Origin: Paludifilum halophilum
GTDB taxonomy: Bacteria; Bacillota; Bacilli; Thermoactinomycetales; DSM-45169
DNA: 64,000 nt
NCBI RefSeq assembly: GCF_002245355.1
Contig: NZ_NOWF01000001.1
Location: 186,001 to 250,000, forward strand
Direction: 5' to 3'
Part shown: positions 9,297 through 16,965 of the stretch, piece by piece
Layout of the letters: every line of letters begins with the position of its first letter
How positions within the stretch are numbered: the first letter of the stretch is position 1
The notes under the pieces: model-generated
The model's input: the letters and a program-made list of their open reading frames with translations, nothing else
What the model was told of the DNA's origin: nothing
Database searches by the model: none
Made by a program: the position numbers and the translations under genes

Positions 9297-9363
9297 AAAA
9301 AAACCGGTATATTCAACAACCAATGGTGTATGTTCCATCCATTGGCTTGAATGATACCGGTTT
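9297..9363 (-). terminator. intrinsic terminator between the DUF2294 gene and dabB
   Basis: A long stem (9301-9316 with 9347-9363 and inner arms 9320-9326 with 9339-9345) is followed on the minus strand by seven T (9297-9303). Confidence 0.8.
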
Positions 9364-9406
9364 ACCTTCAACCCATTTTTCATGTTTTGAAGATCTCCCG
9401 TTGCTT

Positions 9407-9781
9407 TTATGACAATTTCTTTTGCAAATCACTTGATAATTTAAAAATCATGATTCGTTCACCGGTGCGCGTACTAATATCCGTGTGAAGACTCAGCATT
9501 TCTTCACCGGTCAAATCCTCTATCAGTTGGCCCAGTTTTTCTCGACCAGATTCCACTAGATCAGAACGAATTTTTTTTACCGACAATAATCCTTCTTTTG
9601 TGTCACAAAGTTTGTATTCGGCAGGTGTAAGAATTCCATTTAAAGAAACAACAACCATATCCCTGAGAATATCTGTTTTTACCGACACGGAACCTCGTCC
9701 TAAATAATCTTTTTCCCATTTCGTTAAAGATTTACTTATCTCAGCTTCCAATGATCCTTTTGTCCATTTTGTATTGTCCAA
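9407..9781 (-). CDS. ybcI: DUF2294 family protein (YbcI-like)
   Basis: A 124-aa soluble protein with the DUF2294 pattern: LEAEISKSLTKWEKDYLGRG, ILRDMVVVSLNGILTPAEYK, and LTGEEMLSLHTDISTRTGER near the C-terminus. Function is unknown. In Bacillus subtilis a member (ybcI) lies in the same neighbourhood as ybcC (dabA) and the NdhF-like dabB gene, so the linkage here supports a role in bicarbonate/CO2 uptake or its control. The start is TTG 9781, preceded by GGGAGG, which itself abuts an intrinsic terminator in the leader. Confidence 0.85.
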   Translation of the reverse strand: MDNTKWTKGSLEAEISKSLTKWEKDYLGRGSVSVKTDILRDMVVVSLNGILTPAEYKLCDTKEGLLSVKKIRSDLVESGREKLGQLIEDLTGEEMLSLHTDISTRTGERIMIFKLSSDLQKKLS

Positions 9782-9796
9782 TATTACTGCCTCCCG

Positions 9797-9856
9797 AAAA
9801 AAAGACGGTACATTTCTTTTCCCTATATAGAATGGGAAAATGAAATATACCGTCTT
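9797..9856 (-). promoter_or_regulatory. 5'-leader terminator/attenuator before the ybcI-dabBA operon
   Basis: Arms 9802-9823 and 9834-9856 form a stem of about 22 bp with few mismatches. On the minus strand it is followed by seven T (9797-9803), then directly by GGGAGG and the TTG start of the DUF2294 gene. A full intrinsic terminator inside a leader of about 200 bases is the hallmark of transcription attenuation. Upstream in the leader, smaller complementary segments (GTACTTT with AAAGTAC, and CAGTTAATT with AATTGACTG) nest inside one another. No known riboswitch or T-box consensus was recognised. Confidence 0.7.
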
Positions 9857-9984
9857 ATCATAATCTTAGCCTCAATCGTTCAGTACTTTTTCACACAGTC
9901 AATTAAAATAAAAATTAACTGCCTGCTAAAGTACGATTAAAGAAGAGGCCACCATTACTAATCTGACGGATTATGTTGATGTAT

Positions 9985-10013
9985 ATTATAGCCATTGCTG
10001 TTTATCCTGTCAA
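9985..10013 (-). promoter_or_regulatory. sigma-A promoter for the ybcI-dabBA operon
   Basis: Reading the minus strand: TTGACA (10008-10013), a 17-base spacer, then TATAAT (9985-9990), a perfect consensus. The transcript would start near 9978 and run through the attenuator into the DUF2294 gene. Confidence 0.85.
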
Positions 10014-10503
10014 TGCTGAACTATCAAGATGAGGTACGTCTATGAATATTGTAGGATTATCTCTACAGCATGAAAAGGTAAACAGGAAGGAGGCTGTAGA
10101 GTTCTTGTATCGACTCGATAACTTAAGACATTATTAGAATCCGAATTAGTGTAGTTGTTCTCTCATCAGTCAGGAGGAATAATAACTGTTTTGAAGGGTG
10201 AATTGATTCTACCAATAAAATTTTTGAAGGTGACTCAAAGGGTGTTATCTAATAAAAATTTATTCGGTACTTCCGCGCGATTTTCCGACTTATGACTTGA
10301 TAAACACGCAATTAGTTAACACGTGTTTTCCACACAATAATCCAAATACCCAAATAATGTTACGAATGTCTTTGTACCTGGTGTGGTTACGGTAGAGGAG
10401 CTCCGATTTTTTCAACTCAATTAATTTTTAGGGAGCGTGTCACTTAAATGAAACTCAAGTTGACGGTCAATTAACCATTGAACTAACAGGGGGAAACCCT
10501 AAA
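10014..10503. other. intergenic stretch with two doubtful small frames
   Basis: No family-level gene is recognised. A 31-codon frame at 10042-10137 (MNIVGLSLQHEK, GATGAGG eight to fourteen bases upstream) and a 33-codon TTG frame near 10191 with GGAGG upstream are possible small peptides or remnants. The last part, from about 10340, appears to be decayed coding sequence of the acetylesterase gene that follows. Confidence 0.3.
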
Positions 10504-11466
10504 ATGAATGCTTTGACCATTACAGCATTGCCTTCGGAAAAAAAGGGCAACCATCCAACCATTTATATAGCGAGTGATTCAACGGCCCAAACATACAGCG
10601 GGTATTGGAAACCACAAGCAGGCTGGGGACAGATGCTCCCATACTTTTTTCATCCGGATGTGTCGGTTCAGAATCATGCGATAGGTGGCAGGAGTACGAA
10701 AACCTTCTACAATGAGGGACGAATGGATACGATTTTACGCGAAATAAGGCCGGATGATTATTTGCTGATCCAATTCGGCCATAACGATGCTACCGAATGG
10801 ATTCCGGAACGTTATACACCGGTGGATGAATACAAGGAATACCTGAAGGATTTTGTGGAAGGAGTGCGCCAACGGGACGGGATCCCCGTTTTAGTTACCC
10901 CTGTGGGGCGCCGTGATTTTAACAAAGATTCCGGTGAATTCAATGTTAGTTTTCCGGAGTATGTGGAAGGAATGAAAGAGGTCGCTGTTGATTTGGATGT
11001 ATTGCTTGTCGACTTGAGTACCTTAAGTCGACATTTTTATAATGAAATTGGTCCGGGCGCCACCCGCGACATTTTCTTACATGTAGAACCCGGCATTTAT
11101 GAGGCTTTCCCTGATGGAGCCGCTGATGACACCCATTTTCAGGAATACGGGGCTGTCCGAATTGCTGACCTTCTCTCCGAAGGGATTGCCAACCTTCATA
11201 CACCCTTAGCCGATTACACCGTCGATCCTTACAACAGCCTTTCTCAGCTTAGCGAAGCATTTGTGGGAGGTGAAGGGCTGACCCGTTCTTTGAAGAAAAA
11301 ATTACAGGAAGCCAAGAAATCTGATGAAGAGGGGAATTACAGCGCACGAGACCATCAGCTTGATTCCTATATCAACCAGGTTGAAGCCCATGCCGGGAAG
11401 TTTATATCGCAAGATCACGCGGATATCCTGATCAAGATGGCCGAAAAGCTGAGAGAAGAAAAATAA
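10504..11466 (+). CDS. rhamnogalacturonan acetylesterase (SGNH/CE12), apparently 5'-truncated
   Basis: The 320-aa product carries all SGNH blocks: ASDSTAQTY with the nucleophile Ser, AIGGRST, IQFGHND, and the closing Asp/His pair in DDTHFQEYG. This is carbohydrate esterase family 12, removing acetyl groups from pectin rhamnogalacturonan. The last 80 residues form a helical module resembling the C-terminal FIMAH-type domains of secreted polysaccharide enzymes. No signal peptide is present. The frame is open upstream to a stop at 10432-10434 and reads QVDGQLTIELTGGNPKMNAL, like the end of a carbohydrate-binding or malectin-like domain. The gene has probably lost its signal and binding domain. 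AGGGGG lies before ATG 10504, so a cytoplasmic form could still be made. Confidence 0.85.
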   Translation: MNALTITALPSEKKGNHPTIYIASDSTAQTYSGYWKPQAGWGQMLPYFFHPDVSVQNHAIGGRSTKTFYNEGRMDTILREIRPDDYLLIQFGHNDATEWIPERYTPVDEYKEYLKDFVEGVRQRDGIPVLVTPVGRRDFNKDSGEFNVSFPEYVEGMKEVAVDLDVLLVDLSTLSRHFYNEIGPGATRDIFLHVEPGIYEAFPDGAADDTHFQEYGAVRIADLLSEGIANLHTPLADYTVDPYNSLSQLSEAFVGGEGLTRSLKKKLQEAKKSDEEGNYSARDHQLDSYINQVEAHAGKFISQDHADILIKMAEKLREEK

Positions 11467-11481
11467 TAGTAGAACTAAGCG

Positions 11482-11510
11482 AAAAGGACCAGTCCATCAC
11501 TGGTCCTTTT
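11482..11510 (+). terminator. intrinsic terminator after the acetylesterase
   Basis: A 12-bp perfect stem (11482-11493 with 11499-11510) ends in TTTTT. From here to 11790 I see only AT-rich DNA that probably holds the integrase promoter (TAGAAT near 11753). Confidence 0.85.
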
Positions 11511-11792
11511 TAATCACCCGTATCACTCTATATATTCATATTATTACGTATAATCCACTTGAGATGCATGTGTTTTTTGAGGGTTAAAAGGAAATAAATA
11601 GGATCTCAAATTTTCGTTTTAAGGGCTTTTTATTTTTTATCGAGTGGTATAGGACCTAAGTGTTTTCCCTTTTATTGGTTCATCGCAATTGAATAATCAT
11701 GATTCAGAAAAGAGAAAGTGGATATCGTTTCCTCTCCTTATTTATGTTTTAATAGAATGAAAGAAAGAAATGAAAGAATGGAGAGGTGAGAT

Positions 11793-12755
11793 ATGAATCA
11801 TCCAACTACACACAACAACAAACTCTCCACGGAATTCCGGGAAGTATTGGAAAAGGCGAAAGATTACACCCGTCAAGCAAAGGCGAGCAACACGACAAAG
11901 AGCTACCGGGCGGATTGGAATGATTTTGACGCTTGGTGTCGGGAGAGAGGGGTGTCTTCCTTGCCCGCTGATCCGCAGACGGTGGCTCTTTATTTGACCG
12001 ATTTGGCTGATCGGCGAAAGACTTCCACACTACAACGTCGACTGTCGGCGATCAGCCAGGCACACCAGGCCGCAGAGTACGACCCGCCGACGAACGGTTA
12101 CCTGGTTCGTTCCGTGTGGGCCGGGATCCGGCGGACCAAGGGAATGTATCAGGAAGGAAAGGATCCGATTCTAGTCGATGATCTCCGTCAAATTGCGGAG
12201 GCCTTGCCGGATACGCTGGCCGGAAAACGGGACCGGGCGTTGCTGTTGGTCGGTTTTGTCGGAGGTTTTCGCCGTTCGGAACTGGTCTCCATCGACTGGG
12301 AAGATATACAGACGATCCCCCGCGGAATGGTGATTCTGCTCCGACGTTCCAAGACGGACCAGGACGGAAGAGGGGAAAAGGTGGGAATTCCCCGTGGCTC
12401 CCGCCCTGAAACCTGCCCGGTACGGGCGCTGGAGTCATGGGTGCGTACGGCGGATATCACCGCCGGCCCCGTTTTTCGACCGATTAACCGACACGGTCAG
12501 GTCCGAAACCGACGCATGACGGATCGCTCGGTTGCATTAATTGTGAAAAAATCGGTAGAGCGGGTTGGGCTGGACCCGAAACGTTTCGCCGGTCACAGTC
12601 TCCGTTCCGGAATCGCCACCTCTGCCGCCATGGCCGGCAAGGATGAACGGGCCATTATGAAACAAACCCGGCATAAGTCAACGAATATGGTTCGGCGATA
12701 CATACGGGACGGGGAACTGTTCAATGACAACGCCGCTTCGGATATTGGATTGTAG
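11793..12755 (+). CDS. tyrosine recombinase / site-specific integrase
   Basis: A 320-aa protein of the phage-integrase family. Residues about 25-105 form the SAM-like DNA-binding domain (NTTKSYRADWNDFDAWCRE). The catalytic residues follow in order: Arg in GGFRRSEL (about 160), Lys in RRSKTDQ (about 187), HSLR (about 267), His in TRHKS (about 290) and the nucleophile Tyr in VRRYIRDG (about 303). Size and completeness suggest an active enzyme. GGAGAGGTGAG precedes the ATG. No excisionase, replication or cargo gene is adjacent. The coding sequence is visibly richer in G and C than the AT-rich flanks, suggesting acquisition. Hairpins follow on the right side. Confidence 0.93.
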   Translation: MNHPTTHNNKLSTEFREVLEKAKDYTRQAKASNTTKSYRADWNDFDAWCRERGVSSLPADPQTVALYLTDLADRRKTSTLQRRLSAISQAHQAAEYDPPTNGYLVRSVWAGIRRTKGMYQEGKDPILVDDLRQIAEALPDTLAGKRDRALLLVGFVGGFRRSELVSIDWEDIQTIPRGMVILLRRSKTDQDGRGEKVGIPRGSRPETCPVRALESWVRTADITAGPVFRPINRHGQVRNRRMTDRSVALIVKKSVERVGLDPKRFAGHSLRSGIATSAAMAGKDERAIMKQTRHKSTNMVRRYIRDGELFNDNAASDIGL

Positions 12756-12796
12756 AAGTTTAGTTCAACGAATAGAATCAAGTTTTCCCTTTTTAT

Positions 12797-12822
12797 AAAA
12801 AGGAGGTGGGAAAGCCACCTCC
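12797..12822 (-). terminator. hairpin terminator (minus strand)
   Basis: An 8-bp GC-rich stem (12802-12809 with 12815-12822) is followed on the minus strand by five T. It could end leftward transcription from the broken SDR region and separate it from the integrase. Confidence 0.6.
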
Positions 12823-12859
12823 AACTGACGGGATTAGATTTTTGAATATTTAGAACGAT

Positions 12860-12903
12860 AATGAATTTTCTTTCAGTAAGGTATACAAGAAAGAAAATTC
12901 ATT
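12860..12903. repeat. perfect 15-bp inverted repeat
   Basis: Arms 12860-12874 and 12889-12903 are exactly complementary, with a 14-base loop containing GTATAC. It is AT-rich with no T-run beyond it, so not an obvious terminator. It lies about 100 bases downstream of the integrase gene. The remaining bases up to 13050 hold no gene I can identify. Confidence 0.7.
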
Positions 12904-13053
12904 TAAAGAATATCTGCAGCGACTGAATCAATTTTATGTCATCTTAAATGGTCAAGATTGAAAAGCGATTAACAAATACTCGCCAGTTGTTCAGATTCGA
13001 AAGTTTTATGTACTTCAGAGCATAAAACCCTTGCTTGATTACGATCAACCCCC

Positions 13054-13097
13054 CACCCCTAAGGTAACAAAAGAATGATTTTGTTACCTTAGGGGTG
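13054..13097. repeat. perfect 19-bp inverted repeat
   Basis: Arms 13054-13072 and 13079-13097 around GAATGA are exactly complementary. Neither side carries a T-run, so it is a terminator-like hairpin without tail or a mobile-element trace. Confidence 0.7.
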
Positions 13098-13229
13098 CCT
13101 TAAATTGACCGGATCACATCTGCTAAGGCACAGAATCAAGAAGTTACAATGAATCTAACGACGACAGCTAGGGGGAATCGCTATCTGAGTAAGTAACAGC
13201 AAAGCGGGGATAACCATTCGGCATCCCCG

Positions 13230-13548
13230 CTTCCAGTCCTCCGTTATTATGTTTGGTTCCACACTACTATCCGAAATACCGGCATTATTAACAAGTATGT
13301 CTAACGTTCCATATTCTTTTACCGCTGTGTCAATCATGTTCTCGATATCCCAATTTTGTTACATTGACTTTTACCACCTTAGCTTTTCCTCCATGACTGG
13401 CGATTTCTTCTTTGACGGTTTCTGCACCTTCAACATGAAGATCAGCTAAAACCACTTTTGCCCCTTCTTTTGCATACAATTCCGCAATGGCTTTTCCCAT
13501 ACCGGATGCTGCTCCTGTGACGACTGCTACTTGACCTTGCAGTTTCAT
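13230..13548 (-). pseudogene. short-chain dehydrogenase/reductase, truncated and frameshifted
   Basis: AGGAGG precedes ATG 13548, opening KLQGQVAVVTGAASGMGKAI, the Rossmann TGxxxGxG cofactor site of classical SDRs. The frame breaks near 13350 inside what should be the NVT-x-x-xDIENM segment and resumes as TAVKEYGTLDILVNNAGIS (NNAG motif). It ends around TEDWKR, before the Ser-Tyr-Lys active site, in a hairpin (13202-13232). It lacks the catalytic half and is a pseudogene. Confidence 0.85.
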
Positions 13549-13912
13549 CAAATACCTCCTTGTACTGGATAGCGAATGATTGGTATCAAGGCCAACCGGT
13601 TCGGAGTTCATACTCGACGTGCCGTAGTTTAGCAAAAAAAGCTCGGATCATAGCCTCTAGACTGTCTCGGTTTATAGATTTCGTGACGCGTGCCTCCGTA
13701 ACTTTTAAAGCTCCCGGAAGACCGGGTAGCGGCATCTGTTCAGGGAATCATTTTACAACGTTTGACTATACAGTACCATAAACGACCATCTTTATTAAGA
13801 TCTATACGCTGCGTCTTTGTCTCTAAAATATGTCTAAACATCCATAATCCATGTAGTATAGCGGCGAACGGTAAAAAGGAGATCGGAAGTGGCCACGACT
13901 TTAGTCGCGAGG
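13549..13912. other. intergenic stretch without recognisable genes
   Basis: Between the SDR remnant and the fabV promoter region I find no credible coding frame, RNA gene or repeat. A 73-codon plus-strand frame lacks a ribosome site and any recognisable motif. Confidence 0.5.
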
Positions 13913-13942
13913 CTTAGACTGGTATACTAGTAGGAGTCTAAG
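13913..13942 (+). promoter_or_regulatory. inverted repeat upstream of fabV, possible operator
   Basis: Perfect 8-bp arms CTTAGACT (13913-13920) and AGTCTAAG (13935-13942) surround a 14-base centre containing GGTATACTAG, 24 bases before the fabV start. The position fits a repressor site. The arms recall the TTAG...CTAA ends of FapR-type sites, but the match is poor. Confidence 0.45.
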
Positions 13943-13965
13943 AAGCTGTTTGGAGGGCGAACGAT

Positions 13966-15156
13966 ATGATCGTAAAACCAAAGTTTAAAGGATTTATCTG
14001 CACAACGGCACATCCGGCCGGTTGTGCACACCATGTGGCGAAACAGATCGAATATGTGAAAAGCCAACCGTCCATCGAGGGACCCAAGCGTGTCCTGGTG
14101 ATTGGATCTTCCACCGGCTACGGACTGGCTTCCCGAATAACCTCTGCTTTTGGCGCCGGAGCCTCCACCATCGGTGTCTGCTTCGAGAGACCCGCTTCGG
14201 GTAAACGGACCGCCACCGCCGGATGGTACAACACAGCAGCCTTTGAAGAAGCCGCTCACAAGGAAGGCTTGTACGCCAAAACCATTAACGGCGACGCCTT
14301 TTCGCAGGACATCAAGCGTCAAACCATGGATCTCATCCGCCAGGATTTGGGACAGGTGGATCTCGTGGTTTACAGCCTGGCATCACCGAAACGAGTTCAT
14401 CCTATCACTGGCGAAAAATTCTCTTCGGTAATCAAGCCCGTTGGGGAGCCGTTCACCAACAAAACGGTCGACTTTCACACCGGCGACGTATCTGAAATCA
14501 CCATCGAACCCGCCACTGAAGAGGAAATCCGGCATACGGTGGCCGTCATGGGCGGTGAGGATTGGAAAATGTGGATCGATGCTTTGCAGGAGGCGGATTT
14601 GCTGGCCCCCGGAGCAACCACCATCTCCTATTCCTACATCGGTCCGGAGATCACCCATGCTGTCTACCGGGAAGGAACGATCGGCAAAGCCAAAGACCAT
14701 CTGGAAGCAACCGCCCGGGAACTTCGGGATCAGCTCCGGAATCTGAACGGACGGGCCTACATATCTGTCAACAAAGCCCTGGTCACCCAGTCCAGCTCCG
14801 CCATCCCCGTTGTTCCGCTATATATGGCTCTGCTGTTTAAGGTGATGAAGGAAAAGAATTTGCACGAAGGATGTATTGAACAGATGCATCGCCTGTTTGC
14901 AGACCGGCTGTATGCCGAAGACACCCCCGTCGATCGAGAAGGACGGATCCGGATGGATGACCGGGAAATGAAAGACGAAATCCAGGAGACCGTCAACCGA
15001 TTGTGGAAAGAAGTGAATACCGATAATATCAACCAACTGTCCGACTTGGTCGGATACCGTACCGATTTCTTCCGCCTCTTCGGTTTTCAGTTCGACGGAA
15101 TCGACTATGAGCAGGATGTGGATACCGAAGTGGCAATCGCCAGCCTGAAAGGTTGA
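13966..15156 (+). CDS. fabV: FabV-type trans-2-enoyl-ACP/CoA reductase (NADH)
   Basis: A 396-aa protein matching FabV end to end: N-terminal KGFICTTAHPAGCAHHV, the cofactor loop VIGSSTGYGLASRI, the linker CFERPASGKRTATAGWYNT, and the Tyr-x8-Lys active site at about Tyr234/Lys243 in VYREGTIGKAK. It reduces the enoyl intermediate in fatty acid elongation. FabV enzymes are naturally tolerant of triclosan. GGAGGG precedes the ATG. A second, FabI-type enoyl reductase sits at 47626 inside the NRPS/FAS locus, so this genome has at least two isozyme types. Codon use is more GC-rich than in neighbouring remnants. Confidence 0.96.
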   Translation: MIVKPKFKGFICTTAHPAGCAHHVAKQIEYVKSQPSIEGPKRVLVIGSSTGYGLASRITSAFGAGASTIGVCFERPASGKRTATAGWYNTAAFEEAAHKEGLYAKTINGDAFSQDIKRQTMDLIRQDLGQVDLVVYSLASPKRVHPITGEKFSSVIKPVGEPFTNKTVDFHTGDVSEITIEPATEEEIRHTVAVMGGEDWKMWIDALQEADLLAPGATTISYSYIGPEITHAVYREGTIGKAKDHLEATARELRDQLRNLNGRAYISVNKALVTQSSSAIPVVPLYMALLFKVMKEKNLHEGCIEQMHRLFADRLYAEDTPVDREGRIRMDDREMKDEIQETVNRLWKEVNTDNINQLSDLVGYRTDFFRLFGFQFDGIDYEQDVDTEVAIASLKG

Positions 15157-15172
15157 CGTTGATTCACAAAAA

Positions 15173-15197
15173 CCCATCTCCTTTTAAGGGAGATGGG
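15173..15197 (+). terminator. terminator after fabV
   Basis: Stem 15173-15181 with 15189-15197, followed by TCACCTGTTTTTA, which gives a short T-run. Confidence 0.65.
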
Positions 15198-15229
15198 TCA
15201 CCTGTTTTTAGATTGTTCAACCCCGAATA

Positions 15230-15284
15230 TTTGAAAGTACAAACCCCACAGTTTGACTCAAACTGTGGGGTTTGTACTTTCAAA
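15230..15284. repeat. perfect 27-bp inverted repeat with one-base centre
   Basis: Bases 15230-15256 and 15258-15284 are exact reverse complements around C15257. It is unusually long and perfect for a terminator and has no T-run. It lies between fabV and the sigma-factor remnant. Confidence 0.85.
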
Positions 15285-15390
15285 TCCCTCTCATTGATAC
15301 TTTTTGTTACCTAATTGGAGAATGTCACAAATGTCAGCATTCATTTGTCATCTTTAGCGAGACCTGAATCTATAAACAGGAGGTTTCAAA

Positions 15391-15849
15391 ATGTCGCTGG
15401 ATCAAGTCTACACGCAATACAAATCCATGCTGTTCGGTCTCGCTTACCGGATGCTGGGCATTGCAGCCGATGCGGAAGACATCGTGCAGGACGTATTCGC
15501 GCAGTTCATGCAGCTGGATGCGGGTAAAATAGCGGATCAGAAAGCGTATTTGACGAAAATGACCGTCAACCGCTGCATCAACCTACTGCATTCGGCGGGC
15601 CGTCGGCGTGAGACCTACACGGGTTCTTGGTTGCCCGAACCGCTGCCGGATTTAACCCCGGACGGAGGATCTCCCGATCCTGCGGAACGCCGCGAAATGA
15701 TCGGCTACGCCTATCTTGTGCTGATGCAACAGTTAACGCCGCTTGAGCGGTCTATTTATATTTTGAAGGAAACGCTCGGATTCGAATACCGTGACATCGC
15801 GGAATCGACGATTTGCTTTTCATCGAAATGGGTGCGCACGCGATCGTAA
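15391..15849 (+). pseudogene. ECF sigma-70 factor, 3'-truncated
   Basis: AGGAGG leads to a start and a region 2 typical of SigJ/ECF41-like factors (SMLFGLAYRMLGIAADAEDI, then VQDVFAQFMQLD). Region 4 begins (QQLTPLERSIYILKETLGFE) and reads to YRDIAE, where homology ends at about 15806. The remaining 14 codons are antisense of the next gene. The DNA-recognition helix of region 4.2 is therefore missing, along with any C-terminal SnoaL-like extension. It was probably paired with the carboxymuconolactone-decarboxylase gene now joined tail-to-tail with it, a known ECF partner type. Confidence 0.85.
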
Positions 15850-16169
15850 ACGTTGCTGGGTACGCCGGTTTCCGACAGCTTCGTCACATATTCGGTCAAC
15901 TCAAGCACGGTACGTTCCGCCTCCGAGTAGATCGGTACTTCCCGCCATACGGGCAGCAATAGAATCCGGTCCGTGCTCTCGCCCATCCGGAGCAACTCTT
16001 TGGCATGCATGTCAATGCACTAGGAACAGCCGTTGATCTGCGAAGCGCGGAGCTTGATCAATCCATACAGCTGATGGCCCAGGCCGCTATTCTTGATAGA
16101 CTGCTCGAGCAAGAGCATTGTTTTGAAAGCTTCGGAATTGGCGTTTCGGTAATTCATTCGGAGTTCCAT
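15806..16169 (-). pseudogene. carboxymuconolactone decarboxylase/AhpD-like peroxidase, nonsense and 3' truncation
   Basis: GGGGGAG precedes ATG 16169. The frame reads MELRMNYRNANSEAFKTM, then RASQINGCS, an amber TAG (16020-16022), then CIDMHAKEL. The stop replaces one residue inside the C-x-x-C redox motif (C-S-stop-C), normally Tyr or Phe. Beyond it the family sequence continues (TDRILLLPVWREVP, AERTVLELTEYV) to HFDEKQIVD, where the reading runs into the antisense of the sigma-factor gene. Two lesions make it non-functional. Confidence 0.85.
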
Positions 16170-16284
16170 CGTTTATCTCCCCCGTCTTTTGATTTGGTAC
16201 TTCATAAATAAGACAGACGAGAGCTTCGAATTGTGACAGTAATACTTTGTCAAAATGTCGGCGGAAACAAACGGCTTGAAAAAG

Positions 16285-16331
16285 ACCGAAGGCAAGACAT
16301 CCTAATGCTATTAGGATGTCTTGCCTTCGGT
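16285..16331 (-). terminator. strong terminator of the PadR/ABC operon
   Basis: A perfect 22-bp stem (16285-16306 with 16310-16331) with GCT loop, followed on the minus strand by CTTTTT. It sits 15 bases past the padR-like stop and insulates the operon from the remnants to its left. Confidence 0.9.
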
Positions 16332-16345
16332 GGAATTTTTCGATG

Positions 16346-16855
16346 TTATGACTCCTGGATCTCTCCCAACAACATCTCTACCCACTTCATATCCGCTTCC
16401 AGATGAAGAATGCCCCCTTCCACCAGATAAATCATGGAACGGTGCCGTTCGGGATCGAGACGGGCATGTAACTGGCGCAGTTGCATCATGTGATAAACCA
16501 AGGACGCCCGTTGTCGGTTCAGCATCTCTGCCTCTTGCCGAAAATCGATTTCTTGTGCACAGAGGAGCTTAAAGAAAAAAGCATCTTTCAAAAGTGAACG
16601 TTCTACCGGTTCCAGCAGCCACCGGTGTAACTCCTCTCGGCCGGCCTCCGTAAGTCGGTACTCTTTACGGTCCCTACTCTCTTCTGTCAGAGGCTTCACC
16701 AATCCGTCCCGCGTCAAGCGATCCAATGTCGTGTAAACTTGTCCGGTGTTTAGGGGCCATTGGCCATGCACCATACTTTCAAATTTAGTTTTGATTTCGT
16801 ACCCATGCCGCTCTCTTTGATACAGCAAGGTTAATATAGCATGCTTCACAGACAT
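16346..16855 (-). CDS. PadR family transcriptional regulator
   Basis: A 169-aa protein with the PadR winged helix at the N-terminus (MSVKHAILTLLYQRERHGYE, then QVYTTLDRLTRDGLV, and the wing RKEYRLTEAGREELHRWL) and a C-terminal helical dimerisation domain. PadR proteins usually repress nearby efflux genes until a ligand binds. It is the last gene of an operon with an ABC ATPase and a FtsX-like permease, so it probably controls them. A possible binding motif, TACTCGATA, lies upstream of the ATPase gene at 20142. Confidence 0.93.
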   Translation of the reverse strand: MSVKHAILTLLYQRERHGYEIKTKFESMVHGQWPLNTGQVYTTLDRLTRDGLVKPLTEESRDRKEYRLTEAGREELHRWLLEPVERSLLKDAFFFKLLCAQEIDFRQEAEMLNRQRASLVYHMMQLRQLHARLDPERHRSMIYLVEGGILHLEADMKWVEMLLGEIQES

Positions 16856-16965
16856 CGTTCTTTCCTCAGTTCCACCGTCCTATACTTGGGGCTGGACCCC
16901 GACGGATGAATTATACTCTAGGGAAGATACATTGCAAACCTCTCTCCCTTGAAAAACATTGCCGT

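Noticed and set aside
12860-13097. CRISPR array suggested by several repeats
   Set aside because: The repeats are single inverted repeats of different sequence, not regularly spaced direct repeats, and no cas gene is present.
16020-16022. TAG in the peroxidase read as pyrrolysine
   Set aside because: The gene is also 3'-truncated and lies among pseudogenes; a nonsense mutation is simpler.
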